Part shown: piece by piece, positions 55,054 to 63,757 of the stretch
How the letters are laid out: each line of letters starts with the position of its first letter
Position numbering within the stretch: position 1 is the first letter of the stretch
Origin: Rhodobacter sp. Har01
Lineage (GTDB): Bacteria; Pseudomonadota; Alphaproteobacteria; Rhodobacterales; Rhodobacteraceae
Direction: 5' to 3'
Assembly: GCF_020564565.1 (NCBI RefSeq)
Contig: NZ_JAJCTD010000005.1
Location: forward strand, 186,001-250,000
Length of the DNA: 64,000 nt
Notes under the pieces: model-generated
Seen by the model: only the letters and a program-made list of their open reading frames with translations
Told to the model about the DNA's origin: nothing
Database searches by the model: none
Position numbers and translations under genes: made by a program

Positions 55054-55692
55054 ATGACAGCGAAACTCTACTGCTTCGGCGAAAGCGGCAACGCCTACAA
55101 ATGCGCCCTCGCCATGACCCTGGCCGACATGCCGTGGCAGCCGGTCTTCGTCGACTTCTTCCGCGGCGAGACCCGCACGCTCGAATTCCGCAAGCTGAAC
55201 CCGATGGGCGAGGTGCCGGTGCTGGTGGACGGGGCAGAGACGCTCAGCCAGTCGGGGATGATCCTGGACTACATCGTCGGCCAGACCGGGCAGTTGGGCG
55301 GCCGGACCAAGGCCGAGGCCAGGCAGGTCTGGCGCTGGGTGCTGTGGGACAACCAGCGCCTTTCGGGCACCGTCGGCACCTGCCGCTACCTGATGAATTT
55401 CGCCGCCAAGGACCGCGTGCCCGAAGGCGTGGTGCCGTTCCTGCAGGCCCGCCTGAACTCGGCCTACACGATCCTGAACGACCACCTCGCCGCGCGGCCC
55501 TGGGTCGCCGGTGGCGATGGTCCCACCGTGGCCGACCTCGCCTGTGCCGGCTACCTCTACTACCCCGAGCCCTGGGGGTTCAGCCGCTCCGACTGGCCCC
55601 AGATCGACCGCTGGCTCGACCGCATCGCCGCCCTTCGGGGCTGGCGCCACCCGTACGAGCTGATGCCCGGAAACGCCCTTGACCTTGCCTGA
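55054..55692 (+). CDS. glutathione S-transferase family protein
   Basis: A 212-residue GST-fold protein. N-terminal thioredoxin-like part TAKLYCFGESGNAYKCALAM and the cis-Pro/Glu-Ser motif GEVPVLVDGAETLSQSGMI; C-terminal helical domain with ARPWVAGGDGPTVADLACAGY. It may add glutathione to an electrophile or serve as an isomerase. It is the first gene after the repeat region in the cluster; the next gene is thiolase, 15 bases on. Confidence 0.9.
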   Translation: MTAKLYCFGESGNAYKCALAMTLADMPWQPVFVDFFRGETRTLEFRKLNPMGEVPVLVDGAETLSQSGMILDYIVGQTGQLGGRTKAEARQVWRWVLWDNQRLSGTVGTCRYLMNFAAKDRVPEGVVPFLQARLNSAYTILNDHLAARPWVAGGDGPTVADLACAGYLYYPEPWGFSRSDWPQIDRWLDRIAALRGWRHPYELMPGNALDLA

Positions 55693-55707
55693 CACTGGAG
55701 ACGACCG

Positions 55708-56919
55708 ATGACCGAAGCCTTCATCTACGACGCCGTCCGCACCCCGCGGGGCAAGGGCCGCCCCGATGGCGCGCTGCACGAGGTGACCTCGGTCGCGCTG
55801 TCCGCCGGCATCCTGAACGCCGTGAAAGACCGCAACGGGCTGACCGGCCACGCGGTCGAGGACGTGATCTGGGGCAATGTCACCCAGGTGGGCGAACAGG
55901 GCGGCTGCCTTGCCCGCAGCGCGGTGCTGCTGTCGGAGCTGGACGAGTCGATCCCCGGCCTGTCGATCAACCGCTTCTGCGCCAGCGGGATGGAGGCGGT
56001 GAACCTCGCCGCCAACCAGATCCGCGGCGGGGCGGGGCAGGCCTATATCGCCGGCGGGGTGGAAATGATGGGCCGCGTCGCCATGGGCAGCGACGGCGCC
56101 GCCATCGCGGTGGACCCGACCCTGGCCATGAAGACCTACTTCGTGCCGCAAGGCATTTCCGCCGACCTGATCGCCACGCAGTTCGGGTTTTCCCGCGACC
56201 AGGCCGACCGGCTGGCGGCGGAAAGCCAGCGCCGGGCGGCGGCGGCCTGGGCCGAAAACCGCTTCGCAAGGTCCATCGTGCCGGTGCGCGACCGCAATGG
56301 CCTGACCATCCTCGACCGCGACGAATACATGCGCCCCGAGACCACCGCCGAAACCCTGGCCGCCCTGAAGCCCAGCTTCAAGGACATGGGCGAGGTGATG
56401 CCCGGTTTCGACAAGCTGGCGCTGATGAAATACCCCCAGCTTGAGCGGATCACCCATATCCACCATGCCGGCAATTCCAGCGGCATCGTCGATGGCGCCG
56501 CCGCGATCCTGATCGGCAACGCCGCCTTCGGCCGCGCCCATGGCCTGACCCCGCGCGCCCGCATCCGCGCCACCGCCAAGATCGGCACCGACCCGACGAT
56601 CATGCTGACCGGCCCCGTGCCGGTCACCGAAAAGATTCTGGCCGAGGCCGGCATGACCATCGCCGACATCGACCTTTTCGAGGTGAACGAGGCCTTCGCA
56701 AGCGTCGTCCTGCGCTTCCTTCAGGCCTTCCAGGTGGACCCGGCCCGCGTCAACCCCAACGGCGGCGCCATCGCCCTGGGCCACCCCCTGGGCGCCACCG
56801 GCGCCATCATCATCGGCACCCTGCTGGACGAGTTGGAACGCACCGGCAAGGGCGTGGGCCTGGCCACCCTGTGCATCGCCAGCGGCATGGGTGCGGCGAC
56901 GATCATCGAAAGGGTCTGA
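55708..56919 (+). CDS. fadA: acetyl-CoA C-acyltransferase (thiolase)
   Basis: Cleaves 3-ketoacyl-CoA to acetyl-CoA and a shortened acyl-CoA, the last beta-oxidation step. It has 403 residues. Catalytic Cys91 in [11 protein letters not shown], His in [15 protein letters not shown], and Cys389 in [11 protein letters not shown]. Partner of FadJ downstream at 59563. Confidence 0.95.
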   Translation: MTEAFIYDAVRTPRGKGRPDGALHEVTSVALSAGILNAVKDRNGLTGHAVEDVIWGNVTQVGEQGGCLARSAVLLSELDESIPGLSINRFCASGMEAVNLAANQIRGGAGQAYIAGGVEMMGRVAMGSDGAAIAVDPTLAMKTYFVPQGISADLIATQFGFSRDQADRLAAESQRRAAAAWAENRFARSIVPVRDRNGLTILDRDEYMRPETTAETLAALKPSFKDMGEVMPGFDKLALMKYPQLERITHIHHAGNSSGIVDGAAAILIGNAAFGRAHGLTPRARIRATAKIGTDPTIMLTGPVPVTEKILAEAGMTIADIDLFEVNEAFASVVLRFLQAFQVDPARVNPNGGAIALGHPLGATGAIIIGTLLDELERTGKGVGLATLCIASGMGAATIIERV

Positions 56920-57072
56920 GCTTGGGTGTCATGCGGGCAATCGACAGCGGGACCGGCGGGAGCCAGCGACGCAGGGTCGCTTTGCGGCGTTCCGGCGTCG
57001 ATTTCGTCTCGCTATGCGCGAAAGTTCGGGCTATTTCTCAACCCCCGGGCAATTTCCCAAGTCCTTTCTGTC

Positions 57073-57507
57073 ATGTCGTGCAAGATCACCGCCTTTCTGG
57101 AACGGCAGGCCGCGTCCTTTCAGGACGGCGGACCCTTGCTGGCGGTCTCGGACTACGATTTCCCGCTGCCGGTGCTGACATCGCAGGGCCGCGACGTACT
57201 GATGACCCCGCAACGGCTGATCGACAACTGGACCGCGACCAATGCCGGCTGCCGCGCGCTGGGCTGCACGCACCTAGCGTTGCGGCTGGTTGCGCGGGAA
57301 CTTCCGCGCGGCTCGCGGTTCCGGCTCTGGTTGCGCTACGCCTACCTGACCGCTGCCGAAGCGCCGGCAGCCGGTGTCGAAGCGACCTTCTACTGCCGCG
57401 ACCGCGGCCACCGGATCTGCGTCGAGATGATCGAGGTCACGCGGTCCTGGGGCCAGCCCTTCACCATCGGGGATCGCGTGGCGCCGGGCGTGAAGGCCGC
57501 GCGCTGA
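57073..57507 (+). CDS. NTF2-like (SnoaL-like) protein, unit 1
   Basis: A 144-residue protein of a probable NTF2-like fold: MSCKITAFLERQAASFQ, then DYDFPLPVLT, THLALRLVARELPRGSRFRLWLRYAYL (broken here after ARELPRG) and VEMIEVTRSWGQPF. The pattern, with a DFP motif after the first helices, is shared with the protein at 58091. Enzyme or ligand-binding role unknown. An ORF upstream to 56926 exists, but MSCKITAFLERQ is the likely start. Next to thiolase and before a cupin gene. Confidence 0.65.
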   Translation: MSCKITAFLERQAASFQDGGPLLAVSDYDFPLPVLTSQGRDVLMTPQRLIDNWTATNAGCRALGCTHLALRLVARELPRGSRFRLWLRYAYLTAAEAPAAGVEATFYCRDRGHRICVEMIEVTRSWGQPFTIGDRVAPGVKAAR

Positions 57508-57623
57508 CCGCCACCGGGCGATGGCCGGCATTGCCGGAATCGCCCGGACATCCCAACATCCGCTTGCGATACGGCGCGGCGGCCCTTGCGGCCGCCGCGG
57601 TGTTCAGCCGTGAGGAGACGAAG

Positions 57624-58094
57624 GTGCCGAAGCTTGATCTGTCGAAGGTGCCGGTGAAGACCGGCTCGATCTACCCCGAGCCCTATGCGTCGATGATGCA
57701 GGGCCGCACGTCGCTGCGGTTGGGTGAGGCCGGGGGTCTGTCGCAATACGGCGTGAACCTGGTGACGCTGGCACCCGGTGCGCTGTCCAGTCTGCGGCAC
57801 TGGCACCGGCACGAGGATGAGTTCGTGATGGTGACCGAAGGCGAATGCGTGCTGGTGGACGACGCCGGCGAAACCGCGATGCGCGCCGGCGATTGCGCCG
57901 CCTTCCCGGCCAACGACGGCAACGGCCACCACTTCGTCAACCGCAGCGCCGCCCCGGTGCGCTTTCTGGTGGTCGGCACAAGAGCGCCGCGCGAGGTTGC
58001 CACTTATTCCGACGTGGACCTGATGGTCACCATCGAGTCGGGCCAGGCCCGGTTCACCTACAAGGACGGCACGGACTGGGAGGGGCCGCGATGA
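57624..58094 (+). CDS. cupin domain protein, unit 1
   Basis: A 156-residue single-cupin protein starting at GTG with GAGGAG upstream. Metal motif HWHRHEDEFVMVTEG (His-x-His, Glu) and the second His in GNGHHFVN suit a bound Fe or Mn. The C-terminus ends FTYKDGTDWEGPR. Its stop overlaps the next gene (ATGA). Cupins of this type include dioxygenases, isomerases and sugar-sensors; no function assigned. Confidence 0.8.
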   Translation: MPKLDLSKVPVKTGSIYPEPYASMMQGRTSLRLGEAGGLSQYGVNLVTLAPGALSSLRHWHRHEDEFVMVTEGECVLVDDAGETAMRAGDCAAFPANDGNGHHFVNRSAAPVRFLVVGTRAPREVATYSDVDLMVTIESGQARFTYKDGTDWEGPR

Positions 58095-58561
58095 ACCCGC
58101 TGACGATCTATCAGGCGCGGCTGGACGTGGTCTCTGCCGCCGTGCTGAGCGGCGACTTCGCTGCCTACATCGCCTGCATCGACCTGCCCTACCTGTTGCG
58201 CACCGCCGAGGCCGATTTCGTGCTGCGGACCGCGGACGAGATGGACCAGGTGTTCCGCATGGTGTCGGGCGCGCTGGCCCGCCGCGGCGTCACGCATTAC
58301 GAGCGGGTCGCCCGCGACGCCTTGTTTCAGCGGCCCGACCGCATCGAAGGCTGGCACTTCACCCACATGATCGCCGACGGAGAGCGCATCGCCGCCCCGC
58401 ACGCCGCCCGCCAGGTGCTGGTCCGGCGCGGCGAGGTCTGGCTGTTCTCCGAGGCGGGCTATCCGCTGCAGGCCGCGGAATGGCCGATCCCCGAAGCCGC
58501 GCTGTTCGGCAGCAAGGCCGCCCAGTTGCCTGGCCTTGGCAGCCTGGCGCTGGACGCCTGA
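58091..58561 (+). CDS. NTF2-like (SnoaL-like) protein, unit 2
   Basis: A 156-residue protein, distant homologue of the one at 57073 (same order: N-terminal helices, an IDLPYLL motif in place of DFPLPVL, then LARRGVTHYERV and RIEGWHFTHMI). No catalytic motif is recognised. Overlaps the first cupin gene by 4 bases, so the two are coupled. Confidence 0.6.
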   Translation: MNPLTIYQARLDVVSAAVLSGDFAAYIACIDLPYLLRTAEADFVLRTADEMDQVFRMVSGALARRGVTHYERVARDALFQRPDRIEGWHFTHMIADGERIAAPHAARQVLVRRGEVWLFSEAGYPLQAAEWPIPEAALFGSKAAQLPGLGSLALDA

Positions 58562-58585
58562 GCCTGCCGCGAAAGGACACCGCCG

Positions 58586-59566
58586 ATGATCGTCGACCCC
58601 GCCACCGCGCCCACCAGCCAGGACCACGGGCTGCACACCCTGCACCTGTCGGTCGCCGGCGGGCTGACGCAGTTCGGTGCCTATCTCGACACCCTTGCGC
58701 CGGGCGCCTGGTCCAGCCACCGCCACTGGCACTCGGCCGAAGACGAATTCCTTTTCCTCCTGTCCGGCCAGGCCACTCTGCGCGATGACCACGGCATGAC
58801 CGACCTTGCCCCCGGCGATGCGTTGTGCTGGCGCCACGGCGACCCCAACGCCCACCACCTGACCAACCGCGGCGACAGCCCCGCCCGCTGGCTGATCGTC
58901 GGCGCCCGCGCCCGTGGCGACGTCTGCACCTACCCCGACGACGGCCGCCGCCTGGTCAACAGCGACCGCCGCTGGCAGATGGTCGCCACCGACGGCAGCG
59001 TCCTGCGTGAGGGCGACCTGCCGCCCGAGCTGCTGGACCTGCCCGCGCCCTGGGGCCGCCGCTTCGACGGCACACAGCACCCGAACCTCCTGCGCGCCGG
59101 CAGCGTTGCGGCCGAAGTCGCCGGCAACACCTACCCGCCGCCCTGGAACGACCTGGGCCTGGCCGAGGACATCGCGCTCTCCGATGCCGGCGGGCTGACC
59201 CAGTTTGGCGCCTTCGTCGAAATCCTTCACCCCGGCGCGCAGACCAGCCTACGCCACTGGCATGAGGAGGAAGACGAGTTCCTTTATGTCCTCGACGGCA
59301 CCGTCACCCTTCTGGAAGACACCGGCCCGCAGGTCATCGGCCCCGGCATCTGTGTCTGCTGGCCCCGCGGCGTGGCCAACGCGCATTGCCTGCGCAATGA
59401 CGGCACCGCGCCGGCCACCCTGTTCATTGTCGGCACGCGCTTGCCCGAGGACGCCTGCCATTACCCCGACATCGACCTGCACTATTCCCGCCGCAACGGC
59501 TTGCGCAGCTTTTCCCGCAAAGACGGCACCCCCTATCCCGGCTGGCCCAAGGAGACGACCCGATGA
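58586..59566 (+). CDS. bicupin protein, unit 2
   Basis: A 326-residue protein with two cupin domains. N-terminal metal motif HRHWHSAEDEFLFLLSG with GDPNAHHLTN; C-terminal motif LRHWHEEEDEFLYVLDG with GVANAHCLRN. Both domains keep His-x-His, Glu and a distal His, so both may bind metal. It overlaps FadJ by 4 bases. Its two domains resemble the single cupin at 57624. Function unknown. Confidence 0.82.
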   Translation: MIVDPATAPTSQDHGLHTLHLSVAGGLTQFGAYLDTLAPGAWSSHRHWHSAEDEFLFLLSGQATLRDDHGMTDLAPGDALCWRHGDPNAHHLTNRGDSPARWLIVGARARGDVCTYPDDGRRLVNSDRRWQMVATDGSVLREGDLPPELLDLPAPWGRRFDGTQHPNLLRAGSVAAEVAGNTYPPPWNDLGLAEDIALSDAGGLTQFGAFVEILHPGAQTSLRHWHEEEDEFLYVLDGTVTLLEDTGPQVIGPGICVCWPRGVANAHCLRNDGTAPATLFIVGTRLPEDACHYPDIDLHYSRRNGLRSFSRKDGTPYPGWPKETTR

Positions 59567-61752
59567 CCGACTTCACCGCCCTGACCGATGCCCAAGGCGT
59601 CACCACCGTCACCTGGGACGTGCCCGGCAAGAGCATGAACGTGATGTCCCTTGCGGGCTTTGCCGAGTTGAACGGGCTGATCGACGCCGCCCTGGCCGAC
59701 CCGGCCGTCAAAGGCATCGTCATCACCTCCGGCAAGAAGGATTTCGCCGGCGGCATGGACCTGAACGTCATTGCCCAGATGCGCGCGGGCGGCCCGCAGG
59801 CGATCTTCGATGGTGTGATGCAGATGCACGGCGTGCTACGCAAGATCGAACGCGCCGGGATGGACGCCAAGACCCTGAGGGGCGGCAAGCCCATTGCCGC
59901 AGCACTTCCCGGCACCGCCCTTGGCATCGGCCTGGAACTGCCGCTGTCCTGCCACCGCATCTTTGCCGCCGACAACCCCAAGGCCAAGATCGGCCTGCCC
60001 GAGATCATGGTCGGCATCTTCCCCGGCGCCGGTGGCACCACCCGGCTGGCCCGCAAGCTGGGCGCGATGATGGCGGCGCCCTTCCTGCTGGAGGGCAAGC
60101 TGTCGTCGCCCAGGGATGCCAAATCCGCCGGCCTGATCGACGAGGTCGTCGCGCCCGAAGACCTGCTGGCCGCCGCAAGGGCCTGGGTTCTGGCCGCCAG
60201 CGACGCCGATCTGGTGAAAACCTGGGACGCCAAGGGCTACAAGATGCCCGGCGGCGCGCCCTACCACCCGGCCGGCTTCATGACCTTCGTCGGTGCCTCT
60301 GCCATGGTGCTGGGCAAGACCATGGGCGTCTATCCGGCGGCCAAGGCGCTGCTCGCCGCCGTCTACGAGGGCGCACTTGTGCCCTTCGACACCGCGCTGA
60401 AGATCGAGGCCCGCCACTTCACCAGCGTGCTGATGAACCCGTCGTCGTCGGCGATGATCCGCGCGCTGTTCATCAACAAGGAGGCGCTTGAGAAAGGCGC
60501 CAACCGCCCGGCCATCGACGACCAGTCGGTGCGCAAGCTCGGCGTCCTTGGCGCCGGCATGATGGGCGCCGGCATTGCCTATGTCTCGGCCCTCGCGGGC
60601 ATCGAGGTGGTGCTGATCGACAGCACGCAAGAGGCCGCCGACCGCGGCAAAGCCCATTCCGAAGCCCTGCTCGACAAGGGGGTGAAGCGCGGCAAGGTCA
60701 CGGCCGAGAAGAAGGCCGAGGTGCTGGCCCGCATCACCGCGACCACCGACTACGCCGCCCTGCAAGGCGTCGACCTCATCGTCGAAGCCGTGTTCGAAGA
60801 TCCCAAGGTCAAGGCCGAGGTCACCCGGAAGGCCGAGGCCGCCGCCGGCCCCGACGCCATCTTCGCCACCAATACCTCGACGCTGCCGATTTCGGGCCTG
60901 GCGAAAGCCTCGGCCCGCCCCGAACAGTTCATCGGCATCCACTTCTTCTCGCCCGTCGACAAGATGAATCTGGTCGAGATCATCCGGGGCAAAGAGACCG
61001 GCCCCCGCGCGGTCGCCAAGGCCCTCGACTTCGTCCGCGCCATCCGCAAGACCCCGATCGTCGTCAACGACGCGCGGTTCTTCTATGCCAACCGCTGCAT
61101 CATCCCCTACATCAACGAGGGCATCCGCATGGTGGCCGAAGGGGTGGAACCGGCGCTGGTGGAAAACGCCGCCAAACTGGTCGGCATGCCCTTGGGCCCG
61201 CTGCAACTGGTCGATGAAACCTCGATCGATCTTGGGGTGAAGATCGCCAGGGCGACCCGGGCCGCCATGGGCGCCGATTACCCCGATGGCGCGGTGGACG
61301 AGGTGCTGTTCTGGCTGGCCGACCAGGGCCGCCTCGGCCGCAAGGCCAATGCAGGCTTCTACGCCTATTCCGAAAAAGGCGACCGCCTCGGCCTCTGGGA
61401 CGGCCTGGGCCCGAAATACCCGCTCGACAAAGCGCAGCCCTCCCTCACCGACGTGCAGCACCGCCTGCTGTTCGCCCAGGTGCTTGAGGCCGTCCGCGCG
61501 CTGGAGGAAGGCGTCCTCACCGACATCCGCGAAGGCGATGTCGGCGCCATCCTCGGTTGGGGCTTCGCGCCCTGGTCGGGCGGGCCGTTCTCCTGGCTTG
61601 ACATGATCGGTGCGAAGCGCGCGGTGGACATCTGCCGCGGCCTTACCGCCCAGTTCGGCCCCCGCTTCCACGCGCCCCGGCTTCTGCTGGAAATGGCCGA
61701 CAAGGGCGACACCTTCTATGGCCGGTTCGGCGCCGGCAAACAGGCGGCCTGA
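59563..61752 (+). CDS. fadJ: enoyl-CoA hydratase / 3-hydroxyacyl-CoA dehydrogenase (FadJ-type)
   Basis: A 729-residue multifunctional enzyme: N-terminal crotonase domain (GKSMNVMSLAGFAELNGLID, then the GGMDLNVI oxyanion region), and from residue about 325 an NAD-binding domain (LGVLGAGMMGAGIAYVSA) with the C-terminal helical domain (FSPVDKMNLVEII, then IVVNDARFFYANR, NAKLVGMPLGP-type). It hydrates enoyl-CoA and oxidises the 3-hydroxyacyl-CoA. Last gene of the cluster. Confidence 0.95.
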   Translation: MTDFTALTDAQGVTTVTWDVPGKSMNVMSLAGFAELNGLIDAALADPAVKGIVITSGKKDFAGGMDLNVIAQMRAGGPQAIFDGVMQMHGVLRKIERAGMDAKTLRGGKPIAAALPGTALGIGLELPLSCHRIFAADNPKAKIGLPEIMVGIFPGAGGTTRLARKLGAMMAAPFLLEGKLSSPRDAKSAGLIDEVVAPEDLLAAARAWVLAASDADLVKTWDAKGYKMPGGAPYHPAGFMTFVGASAMVLGKTMGVYPAAKALLAAVYEGALVPFDTALKIEARHFTSVLMNPSSSAMIRALFINKEALEKGANRPAIDDQSVRKLGVLGAGMMGAGIAYVSALAGIEVVLIDSTQEAADRGKAHSEALLDKGVKRGKVTAEKKAEVLARITATTDYAALQGVDLIVEAVFEDPKVKAEVTRKAEAAAGPDAIFATNTSTLPISGLAKASARPEQFIGIHFFSPVDKMNLVEIIRGKETGPRAVAKALDFVRAIRKTPIVVNDARFFYANRCIIPYINEGIRMVAEGVEPALVENAAKLVGMPLGPLQLVDETSIDLGVKIARATRAAMGADYPDGAVDEVLFWLADQGRLGRKANAGFYAYSEKGDRLGLWDGLGPKYPLDKAQPSLTDVQHRLLFAQVLEAVRALEEGVLTDIREGDVGAILGWGFAPWSGGPFSWLDMIGAKRAVDICRGLTAQFGPRFHAPRLLLEMADKGDTFYGRFGAGKQAA

Positions 61753-61762
61753 GGCGTTTGCT

Positions 61763-61798
61763 GACGTATGGCTGTCTGCCATGCGTCAGCCATACGTC
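61763..61798. terminator. hairpin between convergent fadJ and sulfotransferase genes
   Basis: GACGTATGGCTG-N12-CAGCCATACGTC: perfect 12-bp stem (61763-61774, 61787-61798). No T-run; probably a bidirectional 3' end. Confidence 0.5.
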
Positions 61799-61827
61799 GC
61801 CCAGACGCGGTGCAATCCCTGTGCCGC

Positions 61828-62478
61828 TCAGGGATCGAAGCGATACCCGAACCGCGCAATGTCCTCGCCGCAGACTTCGGCCACCAGCGCCGCATCCGCC
61901 GGGCTGTAGTAGGGCCGCCAGTCCCGCGCCCGGTCGCTTTCGTTCACCCGGGGCAGCGCCAGCCGGAACCCCAGATGCGCCTCGAACGGCACCGCTTCCT
62001 TGGCGAAGCTCTCCAGGCGTATGAAAAGACAGGGGTTTTCCTCGCCGTCGGGCCGCCGCACATAGGCCCCGTAAGGCCACAACCGGAACGCCGCAACGGT
62101 CTGCGGATGGTTCAGGAAGCCGCTGAAGTCATGCGTCTTCGCCAACCCGACAGCAGGGTGCGCAAAGCTTTGCCCCCGCAGCCAGTGATAATAGCTGACA
62201 GCCCGATCCCAGGGGTTGCGGACCAGCGTAACCACCTGGAGACGCTCGATTTCCTCAAGGCTGACCAGCCCGACCACATCCGCCAGCGTGCTGTGTTTCC
62301 ACACCCGCCCCGCCGCCTTGACCCCCTTCCACCGCCCCGCCCGGGCCCGCGCCTTCGGCGTGTCGCCGATCAGCACATCGTCCTTGGCGGCCCGTGCCTC
62401 CAGGGCCAGGCTCAAGGCCGTCCCCCCGGTCTTCGGGACATGCACGAAGATGAACCGGCGGGCGCGGGAAATGATCAT
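61828..62478 (-). CDS. sulfotransferase family protein
   Basis: A 216-residue sulfotransferase. PAPS-binding 5'-loop HVPKTGGTALSLALEA and 3'-loop TLVRNPWDRAVSYYHWL, the standard motifs. Family members transfer sulfate from PAPS to carbohydrate or lipid hydroxyls; the acceptor is unknown. Cytoplasmic by sequence. Overlaps the dehydrogenase gene by 4 bases. Confidence 0.9.
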   Translation of the reverse strand: MIISRARRFIFVHVPKTGGTALSLALEARAAKDDVLIGDTPKARARAGRWKGVKAAGRVWKHSTLADVVGLVSLEEIERLQVVTLVRNPWDRAVSYYHWLRGQSFAHPAVGLAKTHDFSGFLNHPQTVAAFRLWPYGAYVRRPDGEENPCLFIRLESFAKEAVPFEAHLGFRLALPRVNESDRARDWRPYYSPADAALVAEVCGEDIARFGYRFDP

Positions 62479-63425
62479 GGAACCAACAGGTTGGGCGGCA
62501 CGCGCCCGTCCGCGAAGGCGATCAGATTGCCCACCGCCATCAGCCCCATCGCCTCGCGCACCTCCAGACAGGCGGTGCCCAGATGCGGCAGCAGGGTCAC
62601 GTTCTCCAGGGCCTTCAGCCCCTCCGGCACCTCCGGCTCGAACTCATAGACGTCCAGCCCCGCCCCCGTGATCCGCCCCTCGGCCAGGGCCGCCACCAGC
62701 GCCGACTCGTCCACCACATCGCCCCGCGAGATGTTCACGAAGATGCCGGATTTCTTCATGGTTCCCAAGGCGTTGGCGTCGATCAGATGATGCGTGGCCG
62801 GTCCCCCCGGCACCGCCACCACCACGAAATCCGCCGCCATCGCCTCGGCCATTCCCACTTGCCGCGCCGGGAAATCCACTGTGACCTCGGACCGGTTATG
62901 AAAGATAACCTCCATCCCGAAGCCGAAATGGCAGCGCCGCGCAATCGCCTGACCAATGCGCCCGAAGCCGATGAGTCCCAAGGTCTTTCCGGAAACATGC
63001 GTGCCCAGCATCTGCACCGGATGCCAGCCCGTCCACCGCCCGGCGCGCAAAAGCCGCTCGCCTTCCCCCAACCGCCGCGCCGTCATCAGGATCAGCGCCA
63101 CCGCGATATCCGCCGTGGCATCGGTCACCGCGCCCGGAGTATTGGTCACCGCCACCCCCGCCGCCCGCGCCGCCGCCACGTCGATGTGGTTGTAACCCAC
63201 TCCGAAATTCGCCAGGAGCCGCGCCCGCGGCGCCGGCACATCGGCAAAGACCGCGGCCGAAAACCGGTCTCCCAGTGTCGGCAGAACCAGGTCGAAGTCG
63301 CGCAGGGCCGCCCGCAACTCGTCGGCCGTCAGAGCATCGGTCCGGTCCCGGAGCACCACTTCGAACCGCGCCTTCGCGGCCTCCAGAACCCGGTCGGGCA
63401 GGCGGCGGGTGACCAAGAGGCGCAT
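62475..63425 (-). CDS. D-isomer-specific 2-hydroxyacid dehydrogenase
   Basis: A 316-residue NAD(P)-dependent dehydrogenase, most like glyoxylate/hydroxypyruvate reductases. Nucleotide motif LGLIGFGRIGQAIARRC (about residue 150). The Arg/Glu/His active site lies in NISRGDVVDE, VYEFEPEVPEG and LPHLGTA. Overlaps the CsaA stop by one base (TGATG). Confidence 0.92.
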   Translation of the reverse strand: MRLLVTRRLPDRVLEAAKARFEVVLRDRTDALTADELRAALRDFDLVLPTLGDRFSAAVFADVPAPRARLLANFGVGYNHIDVAAARAAGVAVTNTPGAVTDATADIAVALILMTARRLGEGERLLRAGRWTGWHPVQMLGTHVSGKTLGLIGFGRIGQAIARRCHFGFGMEVIFHNRSEVTVDFPARQVGMAEAMAADFVVVAVPGGPATHHLIDANALGTMKKSGIFVNISRGDVVDESALVAALAEGRITGAGLDVYEFEPEVPEGLKALENVTLLPHLGTACLEVREAMGLMAVGNLIAFADGRVPPNLLVP

Positions 63426-63757
63426 CAGAACATCCGCCCGCCCAAAGGCACCTCGTGCCCCGGCGTCAGCAATACCACCTCGCCCGCCTCATCCGGCACG
63501 CCCAAGACCAGAACCTCGGACTTCACCGGCCCGATCTGGCGCGGCGGAAAGTTCACCACGGCCAGCACCTGCCGGCCCACAAGGCCCTGCAAATCATAGT
63601 GTTTCGTGATCTGGGCGGAGGACTTCTTCACCCCCAGATCGCCGCCGAAATCGACCCACAGCCTGTAGGCGGGCTTTCTCGCCTCGGGGAAGGGTTCGGC
63701 CTGAACGATGCGGCCGACGCGGATGTCGACCCTGGCGAAGTCGTCATACGAGATCAC
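63425..63757 (-). CDS. csaA: tRNA-binding / CsaA-type chaperone protein
   Basis: A 110-residue protein with a single tRNA-binding (EMAP II-like) OB domain. DFARVDIRVGRIVQAEPF and GLVGRQVLAVVNFPPRQIGPVKSEVLVLGV are the family core, broken here as VNFPPRQIGPVKSEVL. CsaA has been shown to bind unfolded secretory proteins and tRNA in other bacteria. GTG start; its first codon overlaps the proC stop. Confidence 0.9.
   Translation of the reverse strand: MISYDDFARVDIRVGRIVQAEPFPEARKPAYRLWVDFGGDLGVKKSSAQITKHYDLQGLVGRQVLAVVNFPPRQIGPVKSEVLVLGVPDEAGEVVLLTPGHEVPLGGRMF

Noticed and set aside
57624..59566. DMSP lyase (DddL/Q/W-type cupin) assignment for the cupin genes
   Set aside because: The cupin motif is HWHxxEDEF in a generic context; the residues typical of DMSP lyases could not be matched, and the neighbouring DmdC-like layout of the acyl-CoA dehydrogenase is shared by many enzymes.
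59836..61782. 648-residue minus-strand frame
   Set aside because: Antisense of fadJ with no family pattern.
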